Positions 36,499 through 45,573 of a stretch of 55,144 nt of DNA are shown piece after piece; position 1 is the stretch's first letter, and every line of letters begins with the position of its first letter. The stretch covers positions 1 to 55,144 of the forward strand of contig JAOTXY010000015.1 in assembly GCA_029862125.1 (NCBI GenBank), written 5' to 3'. Under the pieces are notes generated by a model. That model made no database searches. It saw only the letters and a program-made list of their open reading frames with translations, and was not told the DNA's origin. This DNA is from Gammaproteobacteria bacterium (lineage in GTDB: Bacteria > Pseudomonadota > Gammaproteobacteria > GCA-001735895). The translations under genes were made by a program, and so were the position numbers.

Positions 36499-38718
36499 AT
36501 GCAAAATAAGGAGTCACCCGTTACCTCCGACCTGGTGTTAATCGGGGGAGGGCACAGCCATTTGTTTGTGCTCAGGCACTTTGCGATGAATCCGCAGCCT
36601 GGGTTACGGATTACCCTGGTGACGCGTGATCTGCATACTCCTTACTCGGGCATGCTACCGGGATTTGTCGCCGGGCACTACGATTACGACGCAGCGCATA
36701 TTGACCTGCTGCCGTTGGCGCGCTTTGCCGGTGCACGTATCATTCACGCTGAAGTTACCGCTATCAATGCCGAGCGCAAGCAAATTACGATTGCCGGGCG
36801 CCCGTCGCTTGATTACGATCTTTTATCGATTAACACCGGTTCCCGACCCACCAGTCCGAGGCTTGAGGGCCAGGAAAACGACCAGTTCGCGGTTAAGCCT
36901 GTCGATCGCTTTATCGAATCCTGGCATCGACTCGAGCAGCGTCTTGTTGAAGCTGATAAGGACCTGCAGTTAGCGATTATTGGCGGTGGCGCCGGTGCTA
37001 TCGAACTGGCCCTGTCATTGCAATATCGCGCCTCGCAGCTAGCGCGGCGACAGGCCAGCCTTCAGCTTCTGATTGTGACCGACCGCGACAGATTGCTGCC
37101 GGGTCACAATAACCGGGCACGGCAGATGTTTGCGGATATTTTGCAACAACGATCGATCCCGGTTTTTTATCAACACCGGGTAACAGGATTTCGAAACGGG
37201 TTTCTGCAAGGTGATTTCGAGGCACCGGTGGCCGCCGATGCAGCCATCTGGGTTACCCACGCGAGCCCCGCGGACTGGTTGATCGATTCCGGGTTGGCAC
37301 TCGACACTAACGGGTTTATCGCGGTTAATCCCTGTCTGCAAAGCATTTCGCACGATGACGTGTTTGCCGCAGGCGATGTCACAGCGGTAACCGATTACCC
37401 CAGGCCCAAATCAGGGGTCTTCGCGGTACGCCAGGGCCTTCCCCTGGCACGCAATCTCATCCTCAAATACCAGCAGCGGGAACTCAGGCCATTCAGGCCA
37501 CAAGCTCAATTCCTGTCGCTGATTTCAACCGGGGATCGTTTCGCCATTGCCAGTCGCGGTCCCTGGGCCTTCAAGGGAAAATGGTGTTGGTGGCTCAAGG
37601 ACAGAATCGATCGCAAGTTCATACGGCGTTTTTCCGAACTACCCGAGATGACGCGCGTCGAAGACGATCGCGGGGAGATCGCACCCATGCGCTGTGGTGG
37701 CTGTGGTTCGAAGGTTGGCAGTGAAATCCTGGAGCAGGTGCTTGACCAGATTGGTCAGAAATATGAAATCAGCAATGATTCCGGGCTCGAACATCCGGAT
37801 GATGCTGCCCTCATAAGGGTTCCAGCGGGCAGGGATTTGATCCAATCAATAGATCATTTCCGCAGCTTTATCGATGATCCATACCTGTTTGGTAAAATAG
37901 CGACCAATCATGCGCTGGGTGATCTGCACGCGATGGGTGTGGATGCCCACAGTGCCATGGTGATCGCAAATGTTGTCTATGGTAGCGAAGACAAGCAATC
38001 CCAGGATTTGTTCCAGTTGATGTCGGGCGTTGTCGAAACCTTGCAACAGAACGGAACCCTGTTGATTGGCGGACACAGTGGTGAAGCCAGCCAGATGAGT
38101 TGTGGTCTTAGCGTAAACGGATTCGCAAGACCCGAAGACTTGATATTGAAAACCGGTGTGCGACCTGGTGATGTGCTGATATTAACCAAGCCGTTGGGCA
38201 GCGGCGTTCTGTTTGCCGCGGATATGCTGGGTAAAGCGCGGGGCGACTGGCTCGATGCCGCAATTGAACAGATGCTGATGTCAAGCCGGGATGCGGCAAG
38301 TTGCTTGCGGCAGTACCAGGCCAGCGCCTGTACCGATGTTACCGGCTTTGGTTTAGCCGGGCACCTGTTTGAAATGGCGCGCGAGTCTGCTTGTGTGATC
38401 GAGATTTACGTCGATCGACTGCCGCTTTATCCCGGTGTGACCAGTTTGTCGCGCCAGGGTATCGCCAGTTCACTGCAACCGCAGAACATCCGCATTCGAC
38501 ACAGCATCAAGGATACCGAAAATCTGGCTAGCCACGAAAACTATCCCCTGGTTTTTGATCCCCAAACCGCCGGTGGCCTGGTGGCAAGCGTTGCCGAGGC
38601 GCAGGCAGGTGAATGTATGCAGAAGTTGCGGCAGCTAGGCTATGACCAGGCGCAGGTTATTGGTCGCGCGATTGCCAGAACCGGATCGGAGCGGACTCTA
38701 AGCCTGGTTATTTCCTGA
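36499..38718 (+). CDS. selD: Fusion of NDH-like FAD oxidoreductase and selenophosphate synthetase SelD
   Basis: The ATG at 36499 gives 739 residues. The N-terminal half (1-385) is a two-dinucleotide-binding flavoprotein: VLIGGGHSH binds FAD, AIIGGGAGAIELALSL binds NAD(P)H, and VFAAGDVT closes the FAD site. The C-terminal half (395-739) is SelD: catalytic Cys402 and Lys405 in CGSK, then LGDLHAMGVDAHSAM, LIGGHSGEASQMSCG and CTDVTGFGLAGH. SelD makes selenophosphate from selenide and ATP for Sec-tRNA or selenouridine. The flavoprotein half may supply reduced selenium. No selA, selB or selU is nearby. The 3' end overlaps the convergent MetF-like gene by 11 bases. Confidence 0.95.
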   Translation: MQNKESPVTSDLVLIGGGHSHLFVLRHFAMNPQPGLRITLVTRDLHTPYSGMLPGFVAGHYDYDAAHIDLLPLARFAGARIIHAEVTAINAERKQITIAGRPSLDYDLLSINTGSRPTSPRLEGQENDQFAVKPVDRFIESWHRLEQRLVEADKDLQLAIIGGGAGAIELALSLQYRASQLARRQASLQLLIVTDRDRLLPGHNNRARQMFADILQQRSIPVFYQHRVTGFRNGFLQGDFEAPVAADAAIWVTHASPADWLIDSGLALDTNGFIAVNPCLQSISHDDVFAAGDVTAVTDYPRPKSGVFAVRQGLPLARNLILKYQQRELRPFRPQAQFLSLISTGDRFAIASRGPWAFKGKWCWWLKDRIDRKFIRRFSELPEMTRVEDDRGEIAPMRCGGCGSKVGSEILEQVLDQIGQKYEISNDSGLEHPDDAALIRVPAGRDLIQSIDHFRSFIDDPYLFGKIATNHALGDLHAMGVDAHSAMVIANVVYGSEDKQSQDLFQLMSGVVETLQQNGTLLIGGHSGEASQMSCGLSVNGFARPEDLILKTGVRPGDVLILTKPLGSGVLFAADMLGKARGDWLDAAIEQMLMSSRDAASCLRQYQASACTDVTGFGLAGHLFEMARESACVIEIYVDRLPLYPGVTSLSRQGIASSLQPQNIRIRHSIKDTENLASHENYPLVFDPQTAGGLVASVAEAQAGECMQKLRQLGYDQAQVIGRAIARTGSERTLSLVIS

Positions 38719-39628
38719 GACCGAGCAGCCCCGACTCCTGGATGACCTGTGCACAGGAGGCCTCGCCGTGTGGTGCCATTAAATGGGCGCCGGCACAGCC
38801 CTCGATTTCAGAAAACCCTTGCAGTAGTTCGGCACAAATGGCGCGCCCCTCAGCTTTTTGGTCATCGGCAGCTTCGAGGCGTGTGATGATTTCGTCCGGT
38901 ACCTGTACCCCGAAAAGGTTATCGTTCATCCAGCGCGCTGACCTGGCCGATGCCAGGGGTCCGATACCGATCAGAAAGTGAGCCTGCTCGGTAAAGCCAC
39001 CATCCACCAGTGCCTGGCAGTAACGCCTGACTTTATCCAGCTCAAAGCAATACTGGGTCTGAAAAAACTGAGTACCATTGTCAATCTTGGCCTGCAGCCT
39101 CGCAGCAGGCCAGTTGTCTCCGGGCTCTGCCGGCATTTCTGCAGCACCTAGAAAGAGTGATGGTGCGGGATTGATTTCCCGTCCGGATGGGTAGGTGCCT
39201 GCATCACGCATATCGCGCATTTGTCGCATCAGCTGGCCGCTATCGATCTCAAACACTTCGGCGGCATCGGGTTGATCGCCGGCCGCCATCTTGTCGCCAG
39301 TCAGGCACAGAAAATTATGCACACCTAACGCAGCGGCGCCAAGAACGTCTCCCTGCAAGGCCAGGCGGTTACGATCGCGGGTGGTCTGTTGAAGCACTGG
39401 CTCGATGCCTTCCCGAGCCATGATTGCGGCCGCTGCTAACGCCGACATGTGGACCCGGGCGCTGGCGCCGTCGGTCACGTTTACCGCGTCAGCCAGGCCT
39501 TTGAGGCAGTCTACGCGATCGAGAACCGACTGCGGCGAGGATGAATCAGGAGGCGAGGTTTCGGCGGTCATGGCAAACTGGCCGGCCTCTAATACCTGCG
39601 CGAGTTTGCTTGGGGTGGTTTCTGTCAT
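38708..39628 (-). CDS. Methylenetetrahydrofolate reductase-like protein
   Basis: The product has 306 residues with the MTHFR TIM-barrel pattern: FAMTAETSPPD near the start holds the catalytic Glu of the first strand, then ADAVNVTDGASARVHMS, NFLCLTGDK, FFQTQYCFEL (the substrate region) and HFLIGIGPL. True MetF makes 5-methyl-THF from methylene-THF using FAD. This copy is of the divergent type found next to other one-carbon or corrinoid genes, so its role as the methionine-pathway MetF is not certain. It follows the DAHP synthase gene after 27 bases on the same strand. Confidence 0.82.
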   Translation of the reverse strand: MTETTPSKLAQVLEAGQFAMTAETSPPDSSSPQSVLDRVDCLKGLADAVNVTDGASARVHMSALAAAAIMAREGIEPVLQQTTRDRNRLALQGDVLGAAALGVHNFLCLTGDKMAAGDQPDAAEVFEIDSGQLMRQMRDMRDAGTYPSGREINPAPSLFLGAAEMPAEPGDNWPAARLQAKIDNGTQFFQTQYCFELDKVRRYCQALVDGGFTEQAHFLIGIGPLASARSARWMNDNLFGVQVPDEIITRLEAADDQKAEGRAICAELLQGFSEIEGCAGAHLMAPHGEASCAQVIQESGLLGLRK

Positions 39629-39655
39629 AAGGGTTTGTTCCAGGGTGTTGATCGG

Positions 39656-41041
39656 TTACCGGGATAAGTCTTCAGGCCTGGCCTGTTTGAGCGCGTCTGT
39701 TATCAAGTAGGCCAGTTCTAGTACCTGGTCGGCGTTGAGCCTGGGATCGCAGCTGGTCAGGTAGCGGGTTGCCAGGTCAGAATCAGCAATCTTGTAGGCA
39801 CCGCCGGTACACTCGGTGACGTGTTCACCGGTCATTTCAAGGTGGATCCCCCCGGGGTAACTTCCCTCGGCCTGGTGCACAGCAAAAAACTGATTCAGCT
39901 CGGACAGAATATCGTCGAACTGGCGGGTTTTAAAACCGGAGCTGGATTTAACCGTGTTGCCGTGCATCGGGTCCGAGGACCAGACGACATTACTGCCTTC
40001 TTTTTGCACCGCATGAACCAGTCGGGGTAGCGTATCGGGTAACTTGTCGGCTCCCATGCGGGTTATCAAAGTTAGCCGACCGGGTTCGTTTGCCGGGTTG
40101 AGTGCGTCGATCAAGCGCAGCAAGTCGTCCGGTTTGGTGGCTGGACCGATCTTGACACCGACCGGGTTTTCAATGTGTTTAAAGAATTCGACATGTGCAT
40201 GATCGAGCTGACGGGTGCGCTCGCCAATCCAGACAAAATGGGCCGAGCAGTTGTAGCAACGGCCGGTGAAAGAATCGATGCGTGACAACGCTTCCTCGTA
40301 GTTCAGCAGTAAGGCCTCGTGCGAAGTGAATAACTGGGTTTCACGAATTGACGGCGCGGTTTGCGATGTAATTCCGCAAACTTCCATAAAACCCAGTGCA
40401 TCCTCGATACGTTCGGACATTTTCAGGTAACGTTCCTTGCCGGGACTGGCTTCGACAAAGCTCATATTCCAACGATGCACCTGGTGCAGGTCGGCGAGAC
40501 CTCCCTGGGCAAAGGCCCGCAGCAGGTTAAGCGTGGATGCACTTTGATTGTAAGCGCGCAGCATACGCTCAGGGTCGGGAATTCTGGCACTGGGGTCGAC
40601 ATCGGCTGCATTGATAATATCGCCGCGAAAACTGGGCAACGAGAGCCCGTTTATTTCCTCGAAATCAGCCGAGCGTGGCTTGGCAAATTGTCCCGCCATG
40701 CGTGCGATCTTGGTAACGGGACGTCGACCGCCGAAAGTCAGCACCACCGCCATTTGTAGCAGCACCTTGAATGTATCTCTTATTTTATTAGCACTGAACT
40801 CGGCAAAGGATTCGGCGCAGTCACCTGCCTGGAGAACAAAGCCTTTTCCTTCCGCGACATTGGCTAGATTTTGCTTGAGGTCTCGAATTTCCTGGGCAAA
40901 CACCAACGGGGGCAGGGCGCACAATCGGTTTTCCACGTCTTGCAGGTGCTGCTGGTCCGGGTAGTCAGGTTGTTGCGTAATTGGAAATTTCCGCCAGCTA
41001 GAGGGCGAAGAATGGTTTGTCAAATTGACATCGATTGGCAT
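39656..41041 (-). CDS. Class II (plant-type) 3-deoxy-7-phosphoheptulonate synthase
   Basis: DAHP synthase condenses PEP and erythrose 4-phosphate, the first step toward Phe, Tyr and Trp. The product has 461 residues of the class II family: [59 protein letters not shown] and [14 protein letters not shown], which together supply the metal and PEP ligands. The ATG at 41041 has only a weak ribosome site. A 49-codon frame rich in aromatic codons overlaps its start (see the leader peptide entry), which suggests control by aromatic amino acid supply. Confidence 0.94.
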   Translation of the reverse strand: MPIDVNLTNHSSPSSWRKFPITQQPDYPDQQHLQDVENRLCALPPLVFAQEIRDLKQNLANVAEGKGFVLQAGDCAESFAEFSANKIRDTFKVLLQMAVVLTFGGRRPVTKIARMAGQFAKPRSADFEEINGLSLPSFRGDIINAADVDPSARIPDPERMLRAYNQSASTLNLLRAFAQGGLADLHQVHRWNMSFVEASPGKERYLKMSERIEDALGFMEVCGITSQTAPSIRETQLFTSHEALLLNYEEALSRIDSFTGRCYNCSAHFVWIGERTRQLDHAHVEFFKHIENPVGVKIGPATKPDDLLRLIDALNPANEPGRLTLITRMGADKLPDTLPRLVHAVQKEGSNVVWSSDPMHGNTVKSSSGFKTRQFDDILSELNQFFAVHQAEGSYPGGIHLEMTGEHVTECTGGAYKIADSDLATRYLTSCDPRLNADQVLELAYLITDALKQARPEDLSR

Positions 41042-41147
41042 GGAATCTTGTTGCTTCGGAAAAACACCCGAAAATGCCTGAAATTGAAGGAAAAGGCCAG
41101 TAAAAACAGGCGAGAAAACAGTTTTCCGTCTTCTTGATTACATGCAT
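40998..41147 (-). CDS. Putative aromatic-rich leader peptide upstream of DAHP synthase
   Basis: From the ATG at 41147 the minus strand encodes 49 residues, stopping 44 bases inside the DAHP synthase gene in another frame. Residues 10-20 read [11 protein letters not shown]: Phe-Tyr-Trp codons are consecutive at 41105-41097, and the peptide has 9 Phe in all. All three end products of the pathway are thus represented in one run ahead of its first enzyme. Against it: the SD-like AGGGG is only one base from the ATG, and the region is T-rich, which favours Phe codons. A weak stem GCCTG/CAGGC (41111-41107 with 41080-41076) encloses the Tyr-Trp codons. No classic attenuator terminator is seen. Confidence 0.45.
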   Translation of the reverse strand: MHVIKKTENCFLACFYWPFPSISGIFGCFSEATRFHANRCQFDKPFFAL

Positions 41148-41211
41148 ACCCCTATAAACGATGTTAGTATTAGCCGCAGCAAACGGAATTACAGAGTTAT
41201 TTCGTGAAAGC

Positions 41212-41217
41212 TATAAA
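41212..41217 (+). promoter_or_regulatory. Possible -10 box for the binding-protein gene
   Basis: TATAAA lies 27 bases before the ATG at 41245. The hexamer 17 bases upstream (TTACAG) is a poor -35. Weak evidence, supported by position only. Confidence 0.3.
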
Positions 41218-41244
41218 ACTAAAACATACCTAAGAGAGAGCGTA

Positions 41245-42423
41245 ATGAAAAAATTACTTATTGCTTCAACCCTGCTGACCTTGTCAGCATCCGTTGGCGC
41301 TGAAGATATCAAGGTCGGGGTTATTCTCGGCTTTACCGGACCGATTGAATCGCTAACGCCAGGGATGGCTGCGGGTGCCGAGTTGGCACTTGCAGAAGCA
41401 TCTAAATCGGGCAGTTTTTTAGGTGGTCAATCAATTTCCAGCGTGCGCGGTGATTCGACCTGTATCGATTCAGCGGCGGCTTCGTCTGTCGCCGAAAGGT
41501 TGATAACCGCGGATGGCGTGGCGGCGATTATGGGCGCCGATTGTTCGGGTGTTACCACTGCGATCGCCAATAACGTCGCGGTACCTAATGGCGTGGTGAT
41601 GGTATCGCCCTCGGCAACGTCTCCCGCCTTGTCAACAATTAACGACAAGGGTTTTTTCCATCGTACTGCACCTTCCGACGCCCGCCAGGGCCAGGTGCTG
41701 GCATCCGTTTTGCAAAGTCGCGGTATTGATGAAGTTGCCGTTACCTATACCAACAACGATTATGGCAAGGGCCTTGCCGACTCCTTCACCGCGTCTTTCA
41801 AAGCGCTCGGTGGGAAAGTTTCGATTAGCGCGGCGCATGAAGATGGCAAAGCGGATTACTCGGCCGAAGTGGGTGCACTGTCCGCCTCGGGCTCAAAGCA
41901 TCTCGCCGTTTTTGGTTATGTTGACCAGGGCGGGAAGGGCATTATCCAGGCGGCGGTGGATGCGGATGCATTCGATAGTTTCGTCATGGCTGATGGCATG
42001 GTCGGTGATTCGCTGATTGCCGCGATAGGTTCAGCACTGGACGGTTCGATCGCAACCCTGCCAGGTGGAGCATCCGGTGCCGATGCGTTCATGACCTTTG
42101 CCAAGACCAACGGTATAACCGGTGATGGGCCGTTTGTTCCTGAATCCTACGATGCTGCTGCCCTGCTGGTGCTTGCGATGCAGGCTGCCGGTTCGGCGGA
42201 TCGAGCTGCGCTGCAGTCCAAAATGATGATGGTCGCCAATGCACCGGGCAAGAAAATTGGCCCGGGTGAGCTTGACAAGGCATTGAAGATTATCGCCGCC
42301 GGCGGTGATGTCGATTACCAGGGTGCTACCAACGTCGAGTTCAACGATGTAGGTGAAGTTTTTGGCTCCTACAAGGAACTGGAAATCGGTAACGGCAAGT
42401 GGAATACCATTAAAATCCATTAA
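41245..42423 (+). CDS. Periplasmic branched-chain amino acid-type ABC substrate-binding protein
   Basis: The ATG at 41245, with AGAGAG 7-12 bases upstream, gives 392 residues. A signal peptide ends SVGA-ED at 19. The mature part is a type I periplasmic binding protein: KVGVILGFTGPIESLTPGM, then a helix-strand region with a probable disulfide-forming Cys pair (Cys about 74 and 98), VTYTNNDYGKGLADSF, and DGMVGDS at the hinge. Likely partner of the LivGFHM permease encoded convergently downstream. The ligand could be a branched-chain amino acid, an amide or urea; the sequence does not decide. Confidence 0.92.
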   Translation: MKKLLIASTLLTLSASVGAEDIKVGVILGFTGPIESLTPGMAAGAELALAEASKSGSFLGGQSISSVRGDSTCIDSAAASSVAERLITADGVAAIMGADCSGVTTAIANNVAVPNGVVMVSPSATSPALSTINDKGFFHRTAPSDARQGQVLASVLQSRGIDEVAVTYTNNDYGKGLADSFTASFKALGGKVSISAAHEDGKADYSAEVGALSASGSKHLAVFGYVDQGGKGIIQAAVDADAFDSFVMADGMVGDSLIAAIGSALDGSIATLPGGASGADAFMTFAKTNGITGDGPFVPESYDAAALLVLAMQAAGSADRAALQSKMMMVANAPGKKIGPGELDKALKIIAAGGDVDYQGATNVEFNDVGEVFGSYKELEIGNGKWNTIKIH

Positions 42424-42444
42424 GATAGTTTCGACCTGTCCCAG

Positions 42445-42477
42445 AGCCTGGTTCCGTTTACGGTGCCGGGCTTTTTT
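42445..42477 (+). terminator. Rho-independent terminator after the binding-protein gene
   Basis: AGCCTGG (42445-42451) pairs with CCGGGCT (42466-42472), with one G-T pair, and an inner CCGT/ACGG stem; T-run 42472-42477. It overlaps the stop codon of livM on the other strand, so it is compactly placed between the convergent units. Confidence 0.85.
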
Positions 42478-43849
42478 ATGACCCCTGTTTCCTGACTACC
42501 TCGGGGAGAATTCCGCCCGGGCTGAAGCGTAATACCAGTAGCAGCACCAGTCCCATGAAGAACAGGCGCATATGCTGGGCATTTTCGATCAGGTGGATGC
42601 GTATCGCGTTGCCTTCATCGAGCCAGCCGGTACTGAACGCCATCAGCCATACGCCTATGGGTTCGGCCTCGATCCAGACTAACCAGATCAAAAACCCGCC
42701 CAGCACAGAACCCATGTTATTGCCGGAGCCACCAACGATAACCATAACCCAGATCAGGAATGTGAAGCGCAGTGGTTGATAGGAAGTCGGTGTGAACTGC
42801 CCATCCAGGGTTGTCAGCATCGCGCCCGCAACACCAATAACCGCCGAACCGATAATGAAGATTTCGAGGTGGCGCCGGGTAACATCTTTACCCATTGCAC
42901 CGGCGGCAATTTCATTGTCACGTATCGCCCGCATCATTCTACCCCAGGGGGAATTCAGTGCCTTGACACTGAGTAACAGGACAATAACGAGGACGCCGGC
43001 AAACAGCCCCGTATAACAAAACTTGACGAAGATACTCGATCCATCGATGACGAATTGCTTGAGCGCCAGTTGTTGTTCAGCCTCGTTTAGAACACCGAGC
43101 GAGCCACTGTGCCACCAACGCATAAAATCGATAAACCAGGTTGTGGTTTGCAGGTCAATTTCGTAGGGAACCGGACGCGATAAACCGGTTACATTTTTAA
43201 CACCCCGGGTGAGCCAGTCTTCGTTTTTCAGAACCGCCAGAATGATTTCGGATATTCCGAGGGTGGCTATGGCGAGGTAATCGGCACGCAGGCCAAGCGC
43301 AACCTTGCCGATACACCAGGCAATACCGGCGGCAACGATACCCCCAAATACCCAGGAAAAAATGATTGGCAGCCCCATGCCTCCCAGGAATCCAGTCTTG
43401 GCGGGTTCGATCGCTTCGATCGCGGTAACCGCGGGATCAAAAAAGAATCGAGTCAGCGCCAGACCACCGATAATTACCAGCGCCAAAGCCAGGTTACGTT
43501 TGCGGCCGGCAGCGAGTTTGCGATAGCAAACTATCGATGCGGCAATGGTGACGGCAAAACACAAAGCGGCGAATAACAAGCGGCCCCAACTCGCCTGCCA
43601 GGCCTCGGTGATCGGTGCCTGGGACACCAGTACTGCACTCATACCGCCCAGTGCCGCGAAACCCATAACACCGACATTGAGCAATCCCGCGTAACCCCAT
43701 TGCATGTTAACGCCAAGCGCCATAACCGCTGATATCAGGCACAGGTTAAGAATTCCCAGCGAGACGTTCCAGGACTGGACCAGGCCGATAATGACCAGTA
43801 GCAGCGCAATTACCGAGAAAGCGAGTTGGGTTTTGAGAGTGTTGCTCAC
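42476..43849 (-). CDS. livM: Branched-chain amino acid ABC transporter permease LivM
   Basis: Inner-membrane permease subunit with 457 residues, longer than many LivM proteins (about 320-420) because of an extra segment around residues 110-160. Many hydrophobic helices are visible. GYAGLLNVGVMGFAALGG is the LivM N-terminal signature, and GRMMRAIRDNEIAAGAMGKD is the coupling region that meets the ATPases. The C-terminus carries RFSPGGILPE. Overlaps livH by 4 bases. Last gene of livGFHM. Confidence 0.93.
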   Translation of the reverse strand: MSNTLKTQLAFSVIALLLVIIGLVQSWNVSLGILNLCLISAVMALGVNMQWGYAGLLNVGVMGFAALGGMSAVLVSQAPITEAWQASWGRLLFAALCFAVTIAASIVCYRKLAAGRKRNLALALVIIGGLALTRFFFDPAVTAIEAIEPAKTGFLGGMGLPIIFSWVFGGIVAAGIAWCIGKVALGLRADYLAIATLGISEIILAVLKNEDWLTRGVKNVTGLSRPVPYEIDLQTTTWFIDFMRWWHSGSLGVLNEAEQQLALKQFVIDGSSIFVKFCYTGLFAGVLVIVLLLSVKALNSPWGRMMRAIRDNEIAAGAMGKDVTRRHLEIFIIGSAVIGVAGAMLTTLDGQFTPTSYQPLRFTFLIWVMVIVGGSGNNMGSVLGGFLIWLVWIEAEPIGVWLMAFSTGWLDEGNAIRIHLIENAQHMRLFFMGLVLLLVLRFSPGGILPEVVRKQGS

Positions 43850-44868
43850 AACACCTTACCCTTGAGGATGCCGGTGGGTCGCACCAGTAGCACCAACACC
43901 AGGATCACGAAGGAAACGGCAAACTTGTAATCGGTTGAAAGCAGCTGCAACAGACCTTGAGGTTCCAGGCTTTGTGGCAACAGGTAGATGAAGACTTTTT
44001 TATAGGCATAGGTCACCATGACCTCGGAAAAGGCAATGACATAACCGCCGACAATTGCGCCGATCGGATTGCCTATGCCACCGACGATCGCCGCTGCGAA
44101 CATGGGCAATAACAGCTGTAAATAGGTAAATGGTTTAAAGCTTTTATCAAGACCATAAAGAGTACCTGCAATCGTTGCGAGGATTGCGGTAATGATCCAG
44201 GTCACTAATACAACCCGATCAGGATCAACCCCCGAGAGCAGTGCCAGGTCTTCATTATCGGAATAGGCCCGCATTGCTTTGCCAGTGCGGGTTTTTTGCA
44301 GGAACCAGAATAACAGTGCGACCAGGATAATAGCCACCACGATGGTCAATCCCTGCGATACCTTGATGCTTAAACCCTCGCTAAGCCCGGTCATGGACTT
44401 GAAATTCCGGGCGCTCACGATGAAGCGTTCCCCGTCGAGGAATCGCTGGTCGTTTGGTCCAATGACGAAGCGCACTATGCCATTGGTCATAAACATGACG
44501 CCCATTGACGCGATCATGAAAGTTACCGGCACGGCCTTGTTGTGCCGGTAGTACCGGTAAACGGTTCTGTCGGTCACAACCAGCAACAGTATTGTGGATG
44601 CAATTCCTGCCGGCAGGGCAAGCAGGGCGGTGGGCAATGGACCCAGGTTGACCCCCTTTGATTGCAGCCACCAGGTCACCAGGATTGTCATCATGGTGCC
44701 AAAGGCCATGGTATCGCCATGCGCGAAATTGGCAAATCGCAGAATGCCAAACACCAGTGTGATACCAAGCGCACCGAGCGCGAGCTGAGAGCCATACGAC
44801 AATCCCGGCACCACGATAAAGTTGAGAAGCAGGACGATGGCGCTGACAAAATCGGTAATAGCTTCCAT
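43846..44868 (-). CDS. livH: Branched-chain amino acid ABC transporter permease LivH
   Basis: The product has 340 residues with about eight membrane helices. GALGITLVFGILRFANFAHG is the LivH signature, RTGKAMRAYSDNEDLALLSG the ATPase coupling loop, and GGIGNPIGAIVGGYVIAFSE the C-terminal part. It forms the membrane heterodimer with LivM. It starts directly after livF (no gap) and overlaps livM by 4 bases. Confidence 0.94.
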   Translation of the reverse strand: MEAITDFVSAIVLLLNFIVVPGLSYGSQLALGALGITLVFGILRFANFAHGDTMAFGTMMTILVTWWLQSKGVNLGPLPTALLALPAGIASTILLLVVTDRTVYRYYRHNKAVPVTFMIASMGVMFMTNGIVRFVIGPNDQRFLDGERFIVSARNFKSMTGLSEGLSIKVSQGLTIVVAIILVALLFWFLQKTRTGKAMRAYSDNEDLALLSGVDPDRVVLVTWIITAILATIAGTLYGLDKSFKPFTYLQLLLPMFAAAIVGGIGNPIGAIVGGYVIAFSEVMVTYAYKKVFIYLLPQSLEPQGLLQLLSTDYKFAVSFVILVLVLLVRPTGILKGKVL

Positions 44869-45573
44869 TTAACCTCCGAGGAAAGAACGTCGCACTTCAG
44901 GGTCGGCTAGTAATGCTGCGCCGGTATCGGTGTGTCGATTCTCACCGATCACCAGCACGAATCCGCGGTCAGCGATGTCCAGTGCCTGGCGCGCGTTTTG
45001 TTCGACCATCAGGATCGCCACCCCGGTTTGACGTACCTCGAGAATACGATCGAATAACTCGTCCATGACGATCGGTGAGACTCCGGCGGTGGGCTCATCC
45101 AGCATCAACACTGCCGGCTGCGACATCAGCGCGCGCGCTACCGCGACCTGCTGGCGTTGCCCGCCGGATAGTTCGCCGGCAAGCTGGTCTTTTTTCTCTG
45201 CCAGGATTGGAAATAACTCGTAGATTTGCTCAAGTGTCTCGGCAATATCGTCGTTACGCAGGAATGCACCCATTTCAAGATTTTCAAACACTGTCATGCT
45301 GGTAAACACGTTGCTGGTCTGCGGGACGAAGGCGATTCCCTCGGCGATGCGATCCTGTGGCGACAGGCTGGAAATATCATTACCGCGAAACTGCACCGAT
45401 CCCTGTTTCAGGTCGAGCATTCCGAGCAGGGCCCGCATTGCGGTCGATTTACCCGCGCCGTTTGGACCTACAATGACTGCAATTTCGCCCTCGTTAACCT
45501 CGATGCTGCAACCCTTGAGGATATCCGCGCCGCCATAACCGCCGACCATATTTTCGCCGCTGAGGAAACTCAC
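44869..45573 (-). CDS. livF: Branched-chain amino acid ABC transporter ATPase LivF
   Basis: The product has 234 residues. Walker A GPNGAGKST, Q-loop FVPQTSNVFTSMT, ABC signature LSGGQRQQVAVARAL, Walker B AVLMLDEPTAG and the H-loop region are all present; typical LivF length. The start overlaps livG by 4 bases. It couples ATP hydrolysis to LivHM. Confidence 0.95.
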   Translation of the reverse strand: MSFLSGENMVGGYGGADILKGCSIEVNEGEIAVIVGPNGAGKSTAMRALLGMLDLKQGSVQFRGNDISSLSPQDRIAEGIAFVPQTSNVFTSMTVFENLEMGAFLRNDDIAETLEQIYELFPILAEKKDQLAGELSGGQRQQVAVARALMSQPAVLMLDEPTAGVSPIVMDELFDRILEVRQTGVAILMVEQNARQALDIADRGFVLVIGENRHTDTGAALLADPEVRRSFLGG

